From NCBI GenBank assembly GCA_964561105.1, contig CAZLOH010000030.1, forward strand, positions 3,931 through 67,930: a DNA stretch of 64,000 nucleotides, given 5' to 3'. Numbering within the stretch: the stretch's first letter is position 1; each line of letters opens with the position of its first letter. Of this stretch, positions 51,696-63,869 are shown in pieces. The translations under genes were made by a program, and so were the position numbers. The DNA is from JADLHS01 sp964561105 (GTDB lineage: Bacteria; Verrucomicrobiota; Verrucomicrobiia; Limisphaerales; JADLHS01). The notes beneath the pieces are model-generated. The model did not search any database and was not told where the DNA came from. It was given only the letters and a program-made list of their open reading frames with translations.

Positions 51696-53099
51696 TCACC
51701 GATGCAACGTGATGTACTGCGGCGCTTCGGTCAGTGTCAGTTCCACGTTCTGGTCCGTCGGCCGAATGGAGACCGGCCTGCCGTTGACATTCACCCCGGT
51801 CGCGGACTGGGGGCGAAACGGCATTGTGACGGTTGTGTTGTGCGTGGATGAGATCGTCCACGCTGCGAGTTTCACCTGACGCACCGCGTTCGTGAGCAGG
51901 AGCACGAAATCATCGGTGTTCGCCAGTGCAAGCCGACGTTCGATACCAAAGCCGGCCAATTCGTGCGTCAGCGTCTTCACGGCCTGATAAGCAGGTTTCG
52001 GATTCAAATCCGACTTCATCGTCCCAAAATTGTGTTCGTTTTCCTTCGGGTCGTTGCCGTCGTTCTTCCAGTCGTACCAGATCGAGAGTGGAACGCCCGC
52101 CAGCAGATTCGCCAACTGCTGGCGCGCCACATACGCAGCCTGAGTTTCGAGCGAAACTCCTTTCGCGTGGGACGAGTAACCCCACTCGCCGCTGATGATT
52201 GGGAGGTGTCTTTTCGCTTCGCTGGGCGCGAACTTCTCAATCATCCCGCGCAACCGCGCATAATCCGCTGCCGCTGTCTCGGGTGGATGTTGACGATACG
52301 GATGCACGCTGATGGCATCCAGGTAGGGCACGGCCTCCGACTGAAGCACCTTTTCCAGAAACTCCCAGGGAAATCCCGAAGTAGCCGGGCCAATGATCGT
52401 CGCACCAGGATCGGCCTCGCGCACGGCCCTGGCTGTGGCGGAAGCCAGCGCGACGTACTGTGCGACATCGGGTTTGGGTTTCCAGAAGGAGATGTTCGGC
52501 TCATTCCAGATTTCCCAGATGACCCGGCGACCTTGGTAGTGTTTCGCGGCGGCGGCCGCCCAGCGCGCGAAGGCCGCAATACTCTCCGGGTGTTGTGGAG
52601 AAACGGTATCGTGTTCTTCCCGGCCGTTCACTGGATTCTTCGACAGCCGCTCCGTTTCGTAGAGCGGGTTTGAATAGTCCAAAATATAAAGTGCGCGCAG
52701 GCCGCGTTTTTCCAGGTTGGCGGTCAGTTCATCGTAGGCGGAGAAATCGTAAACGCCTCGCTGCTGTTCGATGCCGGCCCAACCGAAGTCCATACGGATA
52801 AACTTGAATCCGGCGTCGCGAATCAGATCGAGATCACGCTCCTGTCCGCGAACGAAGTGGATATTCACCCCCACGCCTTGCGGCAACACCAGCGGCGGGA
52901 GATCGGCAGCGCAAAGGAACGAACTGCTCCCACCCAACAGAACCAGAGCGAGAATGTTCCCACCCCAATTTCGCGCTTTGAAACCCAGAACCGCAGCCGC
53001 CGACGTGAGGAGCCGGGATAGACTGCTGCTCAGTGGCGTCCGCCTCGCTACCTCGGCGGCTATGGCGGGAAAGTTTATGGAGGGAACAAGGTGGATCAT
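51696..53099 (-). CDS. secreted (beta/alpha)8 glycosidase, clan GH-A
   Basis: The protein has 467 residues. A signal core (NILALVLLGGSSSFLCAAD) lies at about 49-66, unusually far from the ATG because residues 12-35 are read from a P1 palindrome. The barrel has VNIHFVRGQERDLDLIRDAG, the acid/base in WEIWNEPNISFW and the likely nucleophile Glu in PIISGEWGYSS. These fit the GH5/GH39-like families. The substrate is unknown. A start after the repeat is possible but would require a non-ATG codon. Confidence 0.83.
   Translation of the reverse strand: MIHLVPSINFPAIAAEVARRTPLSSSLSRLLTSAAAVLGFKARNWGGNILALVLLGGSSSFLCAADLPPLVLPQGVGVNIHFVRGQERDLDLIRDAGFKFIRMDFGWAGIEQQRGVYDFSAYDELTANLEKRGLRALYILDYSNPLYETERLSKNPVNGREEHDTVSPQHPESIAAFARWAAAAAKHYQGRRVIWEIWNEPNISFWKPKPDVAQYVALASATARAVREADPGATIIGPATSGFPWEFLEKVLQSEAVPYLDAISVHPYRQHPPETAAADYARLRGMIEKFAPSEAKRHLPIISGEWGYSSHAKGVSLETQAAYVARQQLANLLAGVPLSIWYDWKNDGNDPKENEHNFGTMKSDLNPKPAYQAVKTLTHELAGFGIERRLALANTDDFVLLLTNAVRQVKLAAWTISSTHNTTVTMPFRPQSATGVNVNGRPVSIRPTDQNVELTLTEAPQYITLHR
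52993..53062 (-). repeat. P1 palindromic element in the signal-peptide region
   Basis: 70 bp, arms gcagccgccgacgtgaggag and cgcctcgctacctcggcggc. In the gene's frame it encodes AAEVARRTPLSSSLSRLLTS, almost the same text as the IleRS copy. Confidence 0.82.
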
Positions 53100-53276
53100 G
53101 GCCCGACCATGCTCCTATAACTGCGCCCATCGGGTCAAGTGGCAGTGATTTTCGCACCGTGAAAACCGAGGGCGTGTTCAGTGCCACCCGTCCGCTCGCT
53201 CTGCGCGGGCGACGTTCTCGCAGCGCGAGGACTGCCACCCCGAGGGCGGGAACTCACCGTCCGCCCAAGCGGATGC

Positions 53277-56234
<2,958 letters not shown>

Positions 56235-56305
56235 CGCAATTTCTCAGGAGCGCCGACGGTAGCAGACGGCTCCGGATGGGTCAACGAACGCGCAGAGGTA
56301 GAGGC

Positions 56306-56439
56306 GTGATTGAAACTGCCGTTCGAGGCGCCGCAGCCCGAGCGCTGGCCTCTGGCCGGCGAGGTGCCTTCACTTTTTGCCCCGAAAACGCGCCGGCGGG
56401 ACGCTGGCGCTCCCAAGGTCGCGCGGCAGTTTCAATCAC
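56306..56439. repeat. MITE-like element with perfect 15-bp terminal inverted repeats and nested P2
   Basis: gtgattgaaactgcc at 56306-56320 and its exact complement ggcagtttcaatcac at 56425-56439. Inside lies a complete P2 copy (56339-56414). No reading frame inside is supported. Confidence 0.72.
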
Positions 56440-56452
56440 ATCCCAAATGTAG

Positions 56453-56541
56453 TCTTAATCGCAATCTTCAACTTGCTCTTACTCCGTCCCGATCGGGCAC
56501 GACCGAGCGATTAAGATTTACGATGAAGATTAAGAGTAGGA
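56453..56541. repeat. AT-richer inverted repeat downstream of the DeoC-like gene
   Basis: cttaatcgcaatcttcaact and gattaagatttacgatgaag pair imperfectly, with ctcttactcc facing the final taggagcg. With the MITE-like element it makes up most of the gap between ileS and the DeoC-like gene (56235-56549). Confidence 0.5.
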
Positions 56542-56549
56542 GCGAGAAT

Positions 56550-57242
56550 TCAGCCTTTGAGCAGCACTGCGGGATTGGTCGTGCCGATGCGGGCCGCCCC
56601 AGCTTCAAGCAAAGCAATCGCCACTTGAGCATCGCGGATGTTGCCGACGGCTTTGACAGCAATCCTAGCATCGAGAGCGTCGCGCAGGGCTTTGACGTCG
56701 TCCACGGCCACACGAGTATCCGGCCAGAAGTCTGTGCCAGTGGAAACGGCCTGCACGCCGGCGTCCGAAAGCATCGCGCAAGCCGCGGCGATTTCCGCCC
56801 GCGTCAACGCCCGGGTTTCCAGCACGGCGCAGACATGACGTTCATCGGCCGCCTCAATCACATCACGCAATTCGCGCAGGGCGGCCTGGTGATTTCCGTG
56901 CTTGAGGTGGTCCAGGTTGAGCACGAGTTCGAGTTCCTGCGCCCCGAAATCCACCGCGACTTCCGCCTCGTAGCGTTTGACGTCGCTGTCGCTCGTGCCC
57001 AAGGGAAATCCCACCAGCGCCACCGTCTGCACCTGGCTTTCCTCCAGCCCGGCGGAGGCGAGGGCCACTCGCGAGCCGTTCACCGTCACCGCACGATATT
57101 TTCCCGTCCGGGCCGCGGCGCAGAAGGCGGCAAATTCCTTGGGCGACGCGACCGGTTTCCAAAACGCGGCGTCGAGACGGGCGGCCAGTTCCGCGGGTGC
57201 GAGTGGTTTCACAAAAAATGGCGGCGGCAGGAAAATTCCCAC
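56550..57242 (-). CDS. DeoC/FbaB-like aldolase family protein lacking the Schiff-base lysine
   Basis: The 230-residue protein has the TIM-barrel pattern of deoxyribose-phosphate aldolase: KYRAVTVNGSRVALASAGLE, VALVGFPLGTSDSDVKRYEA, FGAQELELVLNLDHLKHGNH, VLETRALTRAEIAAACAMLS and GAARIGTTNPAVLL. The residues are not those of an active aldolase. KTSTG is AVSTG here, so the Schiff-base Lys is Ala. The usual lKvIlET Lys is Cys (HVCAVLET). The usual EID Asp is Glu. Only the later Lys (IAVKAVGNIRD) remains. It is 21 bp downstream of pfp and probably co-transcribed. A lost activity or different chemistry is possible. Confidence 0.75.
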   Translation of the reverse strand: MGIFLPPPFFVKPLAPAELAARLDAAFWKPVASPKEFAAFCAAARTGKYRAVTVNGSRVALASAGLEESQVQTVALVGFPLGTSDSDVKRYEAEVAVDFGAQELELVLNLDHLKHGNHQAALRELRDVIEAADERHVCAVLETRALTRAEIAAACAMLSDAGVQAVSTGTDFWPDTRVAVDDVKALRDALDARIAVKAVGNIRDAQVAIALLEAGAARIGTTNPAVLLKG

Positions 57243-57263
57243 CGCCGCCCGGGCAATGGTGGC

Positions 57264-58562
57264 TTACTTCAGACCCACGAGGTAACCAAACCGCTCGCGG
57301 AACTTGTCGGGAGTGAGCGAGGCAACGCCGGAAAGTTTCGCCAGCTTCGCCGCGTCCTCGAAATCCGGTTTCTCGAGCCGGATCATGTAGGCGAGGGCAC
57401 ATTCGTAGGATTCCCCGTCCACATTCACCTTGCGGATGTTAAATCGTCCGGTCTTCGGATTGAGCATCTTTTCGAATTCCAACGGGTTCAACTTGCCGTC
57501 AATAAAGCTGATGATGGCGCCGTATTTGGTGGCTTCGGGCGACAGGATGAATTTCACCGCGCCGTAGCCGAGGTCGCGGGTGTATTCGCCGTCAAACGGA
57601 ATCGGGTCGGCACAGCGCAATTCATAGCCCAGGTCCTTGTCAATGAGCGTCAGCTTGATGCCGAGGGCTTCGAGCCGCTGGGCGACAAGATCCTTCATCA
57701 GGCGGCCAAACTCGATTTCGCCCAGGCGCAAATGTCCGTGGTCGTCGCGAATGACCTTGCCGTAACGGTCGAGCTTTCCGCCGGGCACGGCAGTGACGAG
57801 ACCCTGCTCGCCCATCGATTCGATCAGACCTTCCGCGAGTACCGCCACCCCGTAATCCGAACCCTCAGCCTTCCGCTTGATGATGGAGCCGATGATGATG
57901 TCGGCCACGGTTTCGGCAGTCACGGGCTGGTTGCGGAATTCCTCGGGGATGACCGTCAAGGCCGCCGCCGATGCCTTGCCGATTCCGAGCGCGAGATGTC
58001 CCGCCGCCCGGCCCATGCTGATGATGATGTACCACCGGGACGTGGTGCGCGCGTCCATCGCGAGATTGCGCACGATGTGAACGCCATTGTGCCGTGCGGT
58101 CTCGAAGCCGAAGGTCGGCGTATCCCCGGGCAACGGCAGGTCGTTGTCAATGGTCTTGGGCACGTGCGCCACGCGAATCTGGCCTTCGCCCTTGCGATAA
58201 ACATTGCTGGCGGAAAAGGCCGTGTCATCGCCGCCGATGGTGACGAGCGCGGTGACGCCGAGTTTGTTCAATACATCGAGCACGTTGTGCATGCTCGTCT
58301 CGGACTTGGTCGGATTGGTGCGGGAAGTACCAAGGATGGAGCCACCGCGCAGATGCACTGAGGTGACGTCGTCAATGGACAGCTTGGTGTAGTGCTGGGC
58401 GTCGCCGGCCGCGAGCCATTTGAAGCCGTCGCGAAAGCCGAGGACTTCGAAGCCTTCGTTGATGCCTTCAATCGTGGCCGCCGCAATCACCCCATTGATG
58501 CCGGGTGCGGGGCCGCCGCCGACAATGATGCCTAACTTTTCTCGCTTAAACATAGTGGTCAT
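57264..58562 (-). CDS. pfp: PPi-dependent 6-phosphofructokinase
   Basis: The 432-residue glycolytic/gluconeogenic enzyme phosphorylates fructose-6-phosphate reversibly. The active-site words are those of PPi enzymes: VTIGGDDTAFSASNVYRKGE with the second Asp that excludes ATP, and AHVPKTIDNDLPLPGDTPTF with Lys in PKTIDND. GGGPAPGINGVIAAATIEG is the phosphate loop. SMGRAAGHLALGIG is the F6P-site MGR motif. Starts at 58562 or 58553 (MFKREK) are both possible. It is followed by the DeoC-like gene. Confidence 0.93.
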   Translation of the reverse strand: MTTMFKREKLGIIVGGGPAPGINGVIAAATIEGINEGFEVLGFRDGFKWLAAGDAQHYTKLSIDDVTSVHLRGGSILGTSRTNPTKSETSMHNVLDVLNKLGVTALVTIGGDDTAFSASNVYRKGEGQIRVAHVPKTIDNDLPLPGDTPTFGFETARHNGVHIVRNLAMDARTTSRWYIIISMGRAAGHLALGIGKASAAALTVIPEEFRNQPVTAETVADIIIGSIIKRKAEGSDYGVAVLAEGLIESMGEQGLVTAVPGGKLDRYGKVIRDDHGHLRLGEIEFGRLMKDLVAQRLEALGIKLTLIDKDLGYELRCADPIPFDGEYTRDLGYGAVKFILSPEATKYGAIISFIDGKLNPLEFEKMLNPKTGRFNIRKVNVDGESYECALAYMIRLEKPDFEDAAKLAKLSGVASLTPDKFRERFGYLVGLK

Positions 58563-58627
58563 AAATCCGGTATTGGAAAGAGGCCCCGGGCTGCGGGACG
58601 TGGTGGTGACTCGTGGAGGAATAGCGC

Positions 58628-59623
58628 CTATTTCGGCAGCAACTCGCTGACGAGGGCCTTTTCTTCCTTCAGTTCGTTCTCGGTGAGCGCGATCTTGCCG
58701 CGGCTGAATTCATTCAATGGCACACCTTGAACGATCTCCCAGGCCTTGCCGTTGCTGCGCACCGGGTAACTAAACATCAATCCCTTTTCGATGCCGTAAC
58801 TGCCATCCGAACAAACGGCGACGCTGGTCCAATCGCCGGTGGGCGTGGGCTGGATGATGGAACGCACGGTGTCCAGCGCCGCGTTGGCCGCGCTGGCCGC
58901 GCTCGACAAACCACGCGCCTTGATGATGGCCGCGCCGCGCTGTTGCACCGTGCTGATGAAATCCTTCTCCAGCCATTCGGTGTGCTTGATGACATCTGGC
59001 ACCGGGCGCGTGCCGATGCACGCGTTGAAGAAATCGGGATACATGGTCGCGCTGTGATTGCCCCAGATGGCGAGGTTGCTCACGGCGGTGGTGTCCACGC
59101 TGGCCTTCCGCGCGAGTTGGGCCTTGGCGCGGTTTTCATCCAGTCGAGTCATGGCAAAGAAACGGTCGCGCGGCACGCCGGGCGCGTTGTTCATGCAGAT
59201 CAACGCGTTGGTGTTGCAGGGATTCCCGACCACGAGCACGCGGACGTCGCTGGCGGCGTTCTTCGCGATGGCTTTGCCCTGGCCGATGAAGATCTTGCCG
59301 TTGATGCCGAGCAGGTCCTTCCGCTCCATGCCGGCCTTGCGCGGCACGCTGCCGACGAGCAGACACCAGTTCACGCCTTTGAAACCTTCATCGAGGTTGC
59401 CGGTGGCCACGATGCCTTTGAGCAGCGGGAACGCGCAGTCCTCGATCTCCATCACCGTTCCCTTGAGTTTTTCCAGGATTTCCGGGACATCCACTTCGAT
59501 CAGGTGGAGAATGATCGGCTGGTTGGGTCCGAACACTTCGCCGGTGGCGATCCGGAACAGGAGGGAATAACCGATTTGGCCGGCGGCGCCGGTGACTGCG
59601 ACTCGTATGGGATTTGCGCTCAT
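58628..59623 (-). CDS. mdh: malate dehydrogenase (NAD-dependent, cytosolic type)
   Basis: The protein has 331 residues. VAVTGAAGQIGYSLLFRIAT is the Rossmann loop of the MDH type 2 branch (cytosolic eukaryotic-like). VGSVPRKAGMERKDLLGING supplies the substrate Arg, VVGNPCNTNALICM and FFAMTRLDENRAKAQLARKA follow, and SNLAIWGNHSATMYPDFFNA contains the catalytic His. It works in the TCA cycle. It lies upstream of pfp with 65 bp between them, so a carbon-metabolism cluster is likely. The frame is open to 59671 but the extension has no match. Confidence 0.95.
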   Translation of the reverse strand: MSANPIRVAVTGAAGQIGYSLLFRIATGEVFGPNQPIILHLIEVDVPEILEKLKGTVMEIEDCAFPLLKGIVATGNLDEGFKGVNWCLLVGSVPRKAGMERKDLLGINGKIFIGQGKAIAKNAASDVRVLVVGNPCNTNALICMNNAPGVPRDRFFAMTRLDENRAKAQLARKASVDTTAVSNLAIWGNHSATMYPDFFNACIGTRPVPDVIKHTEWLEKDFISTVQQRGAAIIKARGLSSAASAANAALDTVRSIIQPTPTGDWTSVAVCSDGSYGIEKGLMFSYPVRSNGKAWEIVQGVPLNEFSRGKIALTENELKEEKALVSELLPK

Positions 59624-59998
59624 AAATTCAAGGCGGTGAACAGCGTAATAAAAAGTCGAATGCACATGCAAGTGCGCTGCACGTCAATGAAACTCTGCGC
59701 CTGAGTCGCTGCTAAAAGCGGGAACGCAGTCGAGGTCACTGCTTCTTTGCACTGACTTGGAGAAGATCGTCAGGGAAACACCACTTTTCTCCATGAGATG
59801 TTCTCGACAGAAGCGGTTGACGGTATCACCCTGAGTTCGTGTTGGCTGTCCTGTGTTGGAAGCTCATCAATCCCGGCCAAGCAGCACTATTCGGAGTAAA
59901 TATTCGATATGCAATATACTGTATCATAACATGTTGCATCTTATTGCTCAGTTGTTTATGGAAATAGTGACGTGCGAAATCCTTGGTTTCTCAAGTAG
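59624..59998. other. gene-free transition to lower-GC sequence
   Basis: 375 bp without a gene, RNA or palindrome that I can support. GC falls through this stretch; 59890-59990 is AT-rich (tattcgatatgcaatatact). A promoter for mnmG may lie here but no convincing -35/-10 pair was found. Confidence 0.5.
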
Positions 59999-61927
59999 AT
60001 GTTCATATATCCTAAAAAATACGATGTGATTGTAGTCGGTGCTGGTCATGCTGGAATAGAAGCGGCATTGGCGGCAGCTCGGCTTGGCAGCCAAGTGCTC
60101 CTCCTGACAATGAATGCTGACACCATCGGTCAGATGTCATGCAACCCGGCAATTGGAGGTCAGGCAAAGGGTCAATTGGTCCGTGAGATTGATGCGTTAG
60201 GCGGAGAGATGGCACTAACCACCGACATGTCAGGGATTCAATTTCGTATGCTGAACACTAAAAAGGGGCCGGCTGTTTGGTCTCCACGCGCTCAATGCGA
60301 CAAAAAGGCGTACCAATTCAGGATGAAATGGGTTTGCGAGCGCGAGCCGAATTTGGATGTTAAGCAAGCGCACACGACTGAAATCCTTTTTGATACAGAT
60401 GGAGTTTATGGCGTACAAACCTCCTTGAAAGTTCGGTTCCTAGGTAAGGTCGTCGTAATAACTACAGGCACATTTCTCAAGGGTTTAATGCACATTGGTT
60501 CCGATCAAGAAAGCGGTGGAAGATTGGGAGAGTCGGCCTCATCAGGAATCTCGCAATCATTGAGAAATGCCGGACTCTCGCTTGCGCGACTTAAAACCGG
60601 AACCCCGCCCAGGCTTCTACGGAACTCCATTGATTTTTCAAGAACCGAGATTCAAACCGGCGACACACCAATTGCATATTTTAGCCATTGGCACGATCCA
60701 ATGTTCTACATGGAACAATCTGGTGACGACGCGCCAAATAAATTCATTAAAGGATCAGCGCTCGAAATGAATGGAAGCCAGTTGCCCTGTCACGTCACAC
60801 GGACTACGAGTCAAACAGCGAAGCTGGTCCGAGAAAACCTTCATTTGTCACCTTTGTACGCGGGCATAATCAACGGGGTCGGGCCAAGGTATTGCCCGTC
60901 AATTGAGGATAAAATCGTGCGATTCGCACAAAAAGAAAACCATCAGATTTTTTTGGAGCCTGAAGGTATCGCTACCGATGAAATTTACATAAATGGACTT
61001 TCGACATGCCTTCCGTTTCCGGTTCAAGTTGAACTTGTTCGTTCGATCATTGGTTGTGAAAATGCAGAAATTCTACGACCTGCATACGCGGTAGAATACG
61101 ACTTTTCTCCACCAACACAGTTAAAACCGACACTCGAAACGAAGATTTGCAGAAATTTGTTTTTGGCAGGACAAATTAACGGGACGTCCGGTTATGAGGA
61201 GGCAGCGGCGCAAGGATTGATCGCTGGGATCAACGCAGTTCGTGCTTCTCAGGGTTTAAGCCAAATCGTGCTAAGGCGAGATCAAGCTTACATCGGAGTG
61301 CTGATTGATGACCTAGTTACGAAAGGAACAACCGAACCCTATCGAATGTTCACATCCAGAGCTGAGTATAGACTCCTACTTCGGCAAGATAATGCGGATC
61401 TCAGATTGAGCGATATCGGTTATGAAATCGGCTTGCTGTCGAAGAAAAAATATGAACGTCACTGCGAAAAGCGGCAAAAGATAAACTCTGAGATGGCTCG
61501 GCTAGACCACACCCGATCCGGGAATGAAACATTGGCTCAAAAGCTCCGACGTCCGGAAATGCATTACGTCGATTTACCAGAGAAAGACGATTCACTGACT
61601 TTCGAGGTTCGCCAGCAGGTCGAGATCGAGCTGAAGTATGCGGGGTACATCACTCGTCAATCAGCGGATGTCCATCGAGTGAATCAACTGGAGAATAAGT
61701 GTATTCCTGATGGAACTGACTACTCTCAGATTCCAAGTTTAAGATCCGAGGCCAAGCAAAAACTTTGTGCGACCAGGCCGAGAACAATTGGCCAAGCAGG
61801 GAGAATCTCAGGAGTGTCACCTGCTGATATTTCGGTCCTAACGATCTGGTTAAAAAATCGTGGCTCGGATAAAGCGAAAACTACGATCGAGAATGATAAA
61901 ACTGAGCGCGGATGGGATCCGGACTGA
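59999..61927 (+). CDS. mnmG: tRNA uridine-5-carboxymethylaminomethyl modification enzyme MnmG (GidA)
   Basis: The 642-residue FAD protein works with MnmE to modify U34 of tRNAs. The FAD dinucleotide motif is YDVIVVGAGHAGIEAALAAA, followed by MSCNPAIGGQAKGQLVREID, ALEMNGSQLPCHVTRTT and YCPSIEDKIVRFA. The C-terminal GQAGRISGVSPADISVLTIW is typical. It is complete. Codon use and GC are clearly lower than in genes to the left. It ends 2 bp before the convergent sufB stop. Confidence 0.97.
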   Translation: MFIYPKKYDVIVVGAGHAGIEAALAAARLGSQVLLLTMNADTIGQMSCNPAIGGQAKGQLVREIDALGGEMALTTDMSGIQFRMLNTKKGPAVWSPRAQCDKKAYQFRMKWVCEREPNLDVKQAHTTEILFDTDGVYGVQTSLKVRFLGKVVVITTGTFLKGLMHIGSDQESGGRLGESASSGISQSLRNAGLSLARLKTGTPPRLLRNSIDFSRTEIQTGDTPIAYFSHWHDPMFYMEQSGDDAPNKFIKGSALEMNGSQLPCHVTRTTSQTAKLVRENLHLSPLYAGIINGVGPRYCPSIEDKIVRFAQKENHQIFLEPEGIATDEIYINGLSTCLPFPVQVELVRSIIGCENAEILRPAYAVEYDFSPPTQLKPTLETKICRNLFLAGQINGTSGYEEAAAQGLIAGINAVRASQGLSQIVLRRDQAYIGVLIDDLVTKGTTEPYRMFTSRAEYRLLLRQDNADLRLSDIGYEIGLLSKKKYERHCEKRQKINSEMARLDHTRSGNETLAQKLRRPEMHYVDLPEKDDSLTFEVRQQVEIELKYAGYITRQSADVHRVNQLENKCIPDGTDYSQIPSLRSEAKQKLCATRPRTIGQAGRISGVSPADISVLTIWLKNRGSDKAKTTIENDKTERGWDPD

Positions 61928-61929
61928 TT

Positions 61930-63378
61930 TCAGCCGACGCTTCCTTCCAGGCTCACACCCAATAATTTCTGAGCCTCTACCGCAAACTCCATCGGTAGCT
62001 CCTTGAACACTTCCTTGCAAAATCCATTAACTATCATATTTACAGCATCTTGTGTAGCAAGTCCTCTTTGATTACAATAGAAAATCTGGTCTTCGCCAAT
62101 TTTTGAAGTGGACGCTTCATGTTCGACACTCGACGACGTATTTCCAACTTGGATATACGGGAACGTGTGGGCACCACACTGCGCACCAATGAGCATTGAA
62201 TCGCACTGCGAAAAATTCCGCGAATTAATTGCGTTTTTTCGGATTTCCACTAATCCGCGATAGCTATTCTGACCGTGACCGGCTGAGATGCCTTTGGAAA
62301 TAATGGTGCTGCTGGAATTCTTACCAATGTGAACCATCTTCGTGCCGGTATCAGCTTGTTGATGATTATTCGTAACAGCCACTGAATAGAATTCACCGAC
62401 CGAATTGTCCCCAAGCAAGATGCAGCTAGGATATTTCCACGTGATCGCTGACCCCGTTTCTACCTGCGTCCAGCAAATCTTGGAATGTTTCCCTTTGCAT
62501 AGGCCACGTTTGGTTACGAAATTGTAGATACCGCCGACTCCGTTTTCATCGCCTGGATACCAATTTTGTACTGTCGAATATTTAATTTCGGCTCGCTCCA
62601 ATGCCACGAGTTCCACAACGGCCGCATGGAGCTGATTCTCATCGCGCATTGGGGCGGTGCATCCTTCCAAGTAGCTGACATGAGCGCCTTCATCCGCTAC
62701 GATCAGCGTTCGCTCAAATTGCCCCGTGTTCGCCGCGTTAATTCGGAAGTAAGTGGAAAGCTCCATCGGACATCTCACACCTTTGGGTATGTAACAGAAC
62801 GATCCATCGGTGAAGACCGCCGAATTAAGGGCTGCGTAGAAGTTATCAGTGTATGGAACTACCGATCCCAAAAACTTTCTTACCAACTCAGGGTGCTCAT
62901 GCACTGCTTCGGTGAACGAACAAAAAATAATGCCTTTTTCCGCAAGCTGTTTCCGGAAAGTCGTACCGACCGATACGCTATCAAAGATTGCATCCACTGC
63001 CACACCCGCCAACCGACCACGTTCGCGCAAGGGAATGCCCAGCTTTTCATACGTTTCCAGCAGTTTCGGATCTACTTCATCGAGGCTTTTGGGCGCATTC
63101 TTCTTCGGTTTTGGCTGAGAAAAATAAACGATATCCTGATACTGAATTTTTTCATGTTGCACCTTGGGCCAGGTGGGCTCCTCCAACGTCAGCCAGTGAC
63201 GGTAGGCTTTGAGACGCCAATCAGTGAGCCACTCGGGTTCGCCCTTCTTTCGCGAAATCAACCGGATCGTATCCTCGCTCAAGCCGGGTGGTGCGGACTC
63301 AGTTTCCAAATCAGTATAAAAGCCGTATTTGTATTCGGTCTTTACCAAATCTTCGATGGTGTCTGTAGCAGTGCTCAT
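61930..63378 (-). CDS. sufB: Fe-S cluster assembly protein SufB
   Basis: The protein has 482 residues. The beta-helix core is complete, with FERTLIVADEGAHVSYLEGC, ELVALERAEIKYSTVQNWYP and the conserved VEHEASTSKIGEDQIFYCNQ. The usual SufBC2D partners (sufC, sufD) and sufS are not adjacent: the only neighbour on this strand is the Fur-type regulator 14 bp upstream, and downstream lies mnmG. Codon use is like mnmG. Start MSTATDTIEDL at 63378; the longer frame is not supported. Confidence 0.96.
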   Translation of the reverse strand: MSTATDTIEDLVKTEYKYGFYTDLETESAPPGLSEDTIRLISRKKGEPEWLTDWRLKAYRHWLTLEEPTWPKVQHEKIQYQDIVYFSQPKPKKNAPKSLDEVDPKLLETYEKLGIPLRERGRLAGVAVDAIFDSVSVGTTFRKQLAEKGIIFCSFTEAVHEHPELVRKFLGSVVPYTDNFYAALNSAVFTDGSFCYIPKGVRCPMELSTYFRINAANTGQFERTLIVADEGAHVSYLEGCTAPMRDENQLHAAVVELVALERAEIKYSTVQNWYPGDENGVGGIYNFVTKRGLCKGKHSKICWTQVETGSAITWKYPSCILLGDNSVGEFYSVAVTNNHQQADTGTKMVHIGKNSSSTIISKGISAGHGQNSYRGLVEIRKNAINSRNFSQCDSMLIGAQCGAHTFPYIQVGNTSSSVEHEASTSKIGEDQIFYCNQRGLATQDAVNMIVNGFCKEVFKELPMEFAVEAQKLLGVSLEGSVG

Positions 63379-63392
63379 GAAAAAATCATTTT

Positions 63393-63824
63393 TCAGCGTC
63401 CGGCGCATTTTGCACAAACGCCGCGAACGGTTAGGTCCAGATGTCCAATTTCAAATCCTTTTGGGTGCGGGATCGCGGCTGACGCCGCCGGCATTGTCAC
63501 ATCGAATATTGCTCCACATACCTCGCAATAATAGTGGCAATGGTCTTCCATATTCGGGCAAAACCGGGTGGCGCCGCGTTCAAATTGAACTTTGCGCACC
63601 AGCCCGCATTGCACCAGTGCGTCCAGGCAGTTGTAAACCGTTGCGTGCGAAATATCAGGAATAGTCCGTTTTGCCCGAGTAAAAATTTCCTCGGCAGTTG
63701 GATGATCCTGCGCTTTGATCAATACGTCATAAATAGAACGACGTTGCTCAGTAAAGCGAAAGCCGCTGGCCGCCAAGCGCTCTACCAGCGTGCGCCCCTG
63801 CTTCGCTTTTGTCACCGCCTTCAT
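63393..63824 (-). CDS. Fur/PerR-family metal-dependent transcription regulator
   Basis: The protein has 143 residues. The winged helix has FRFTEQRRSIYDVLIKAQDH, PTAEEIFTRAKRTIPDISHA and TVYNCLDALVQCGLVRKV. The metal domain has DHCHYYCEVCG with the structural zinc Cys pair and a second pair in VCAKCAGR. This order fits PerR/Fur. The ATG at 63824 is preferred over the in-frame GTG at 63830. It is 14 bp before sufB, so the two form an operon. A palindromic operator lies upstream of the promoter. Confidence 0.93.
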   Translation of the reverse strand: MKAVTKAKQGRTLVERLAASGFRFTEQRRSIYDVLIKAQDHPTAEEIFTRAKRTIPDISHATVYNCLDALVQCGLVRKVQFERGATRFCPNMEDHCHYYCEVCGAIFDVTMPAASAAIPHPKGFEIGHLDLTVRGVCAKCAGR

Positions 63825-63836
63825 CACCACGACGAG

Positions 63837-63866
63837 AGTCTATCTATCGAAATCACCTGCTGTCAA
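63837..63866 (-). promoter_or_regulatory. promoter for the Fur/PerR-sufB operon
   Basis: On the minus strand TTGACA (perfect consensus, 63861-63866), 18 bp, TAGACT (63837-63842), then 12 bases to the ATG. The operator at 63870 lies 3 bp upstream of the -35 box. Confidence 0.62.
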
Positions 63867-63869
63867 TAA

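Noticed and set aside
56310..58361. A 683-codon open frame on the plus strand and several others of 450-560 codons (4385-5896 minus, 18689-20185 minus, 14206-15900 minus, 30392-31909 plus, 54891-56309 plus)
   Set aside because: They lie opposite well-recognised genes (pfp and the DeoC-like gene, the epimerase and pdxA, a glycosidase, an oxidoreductase, the polymerase, ileS). GC-rich third positions suppress stops on the antisense strand. The translations have no domain, signal peptide or sensible composition.
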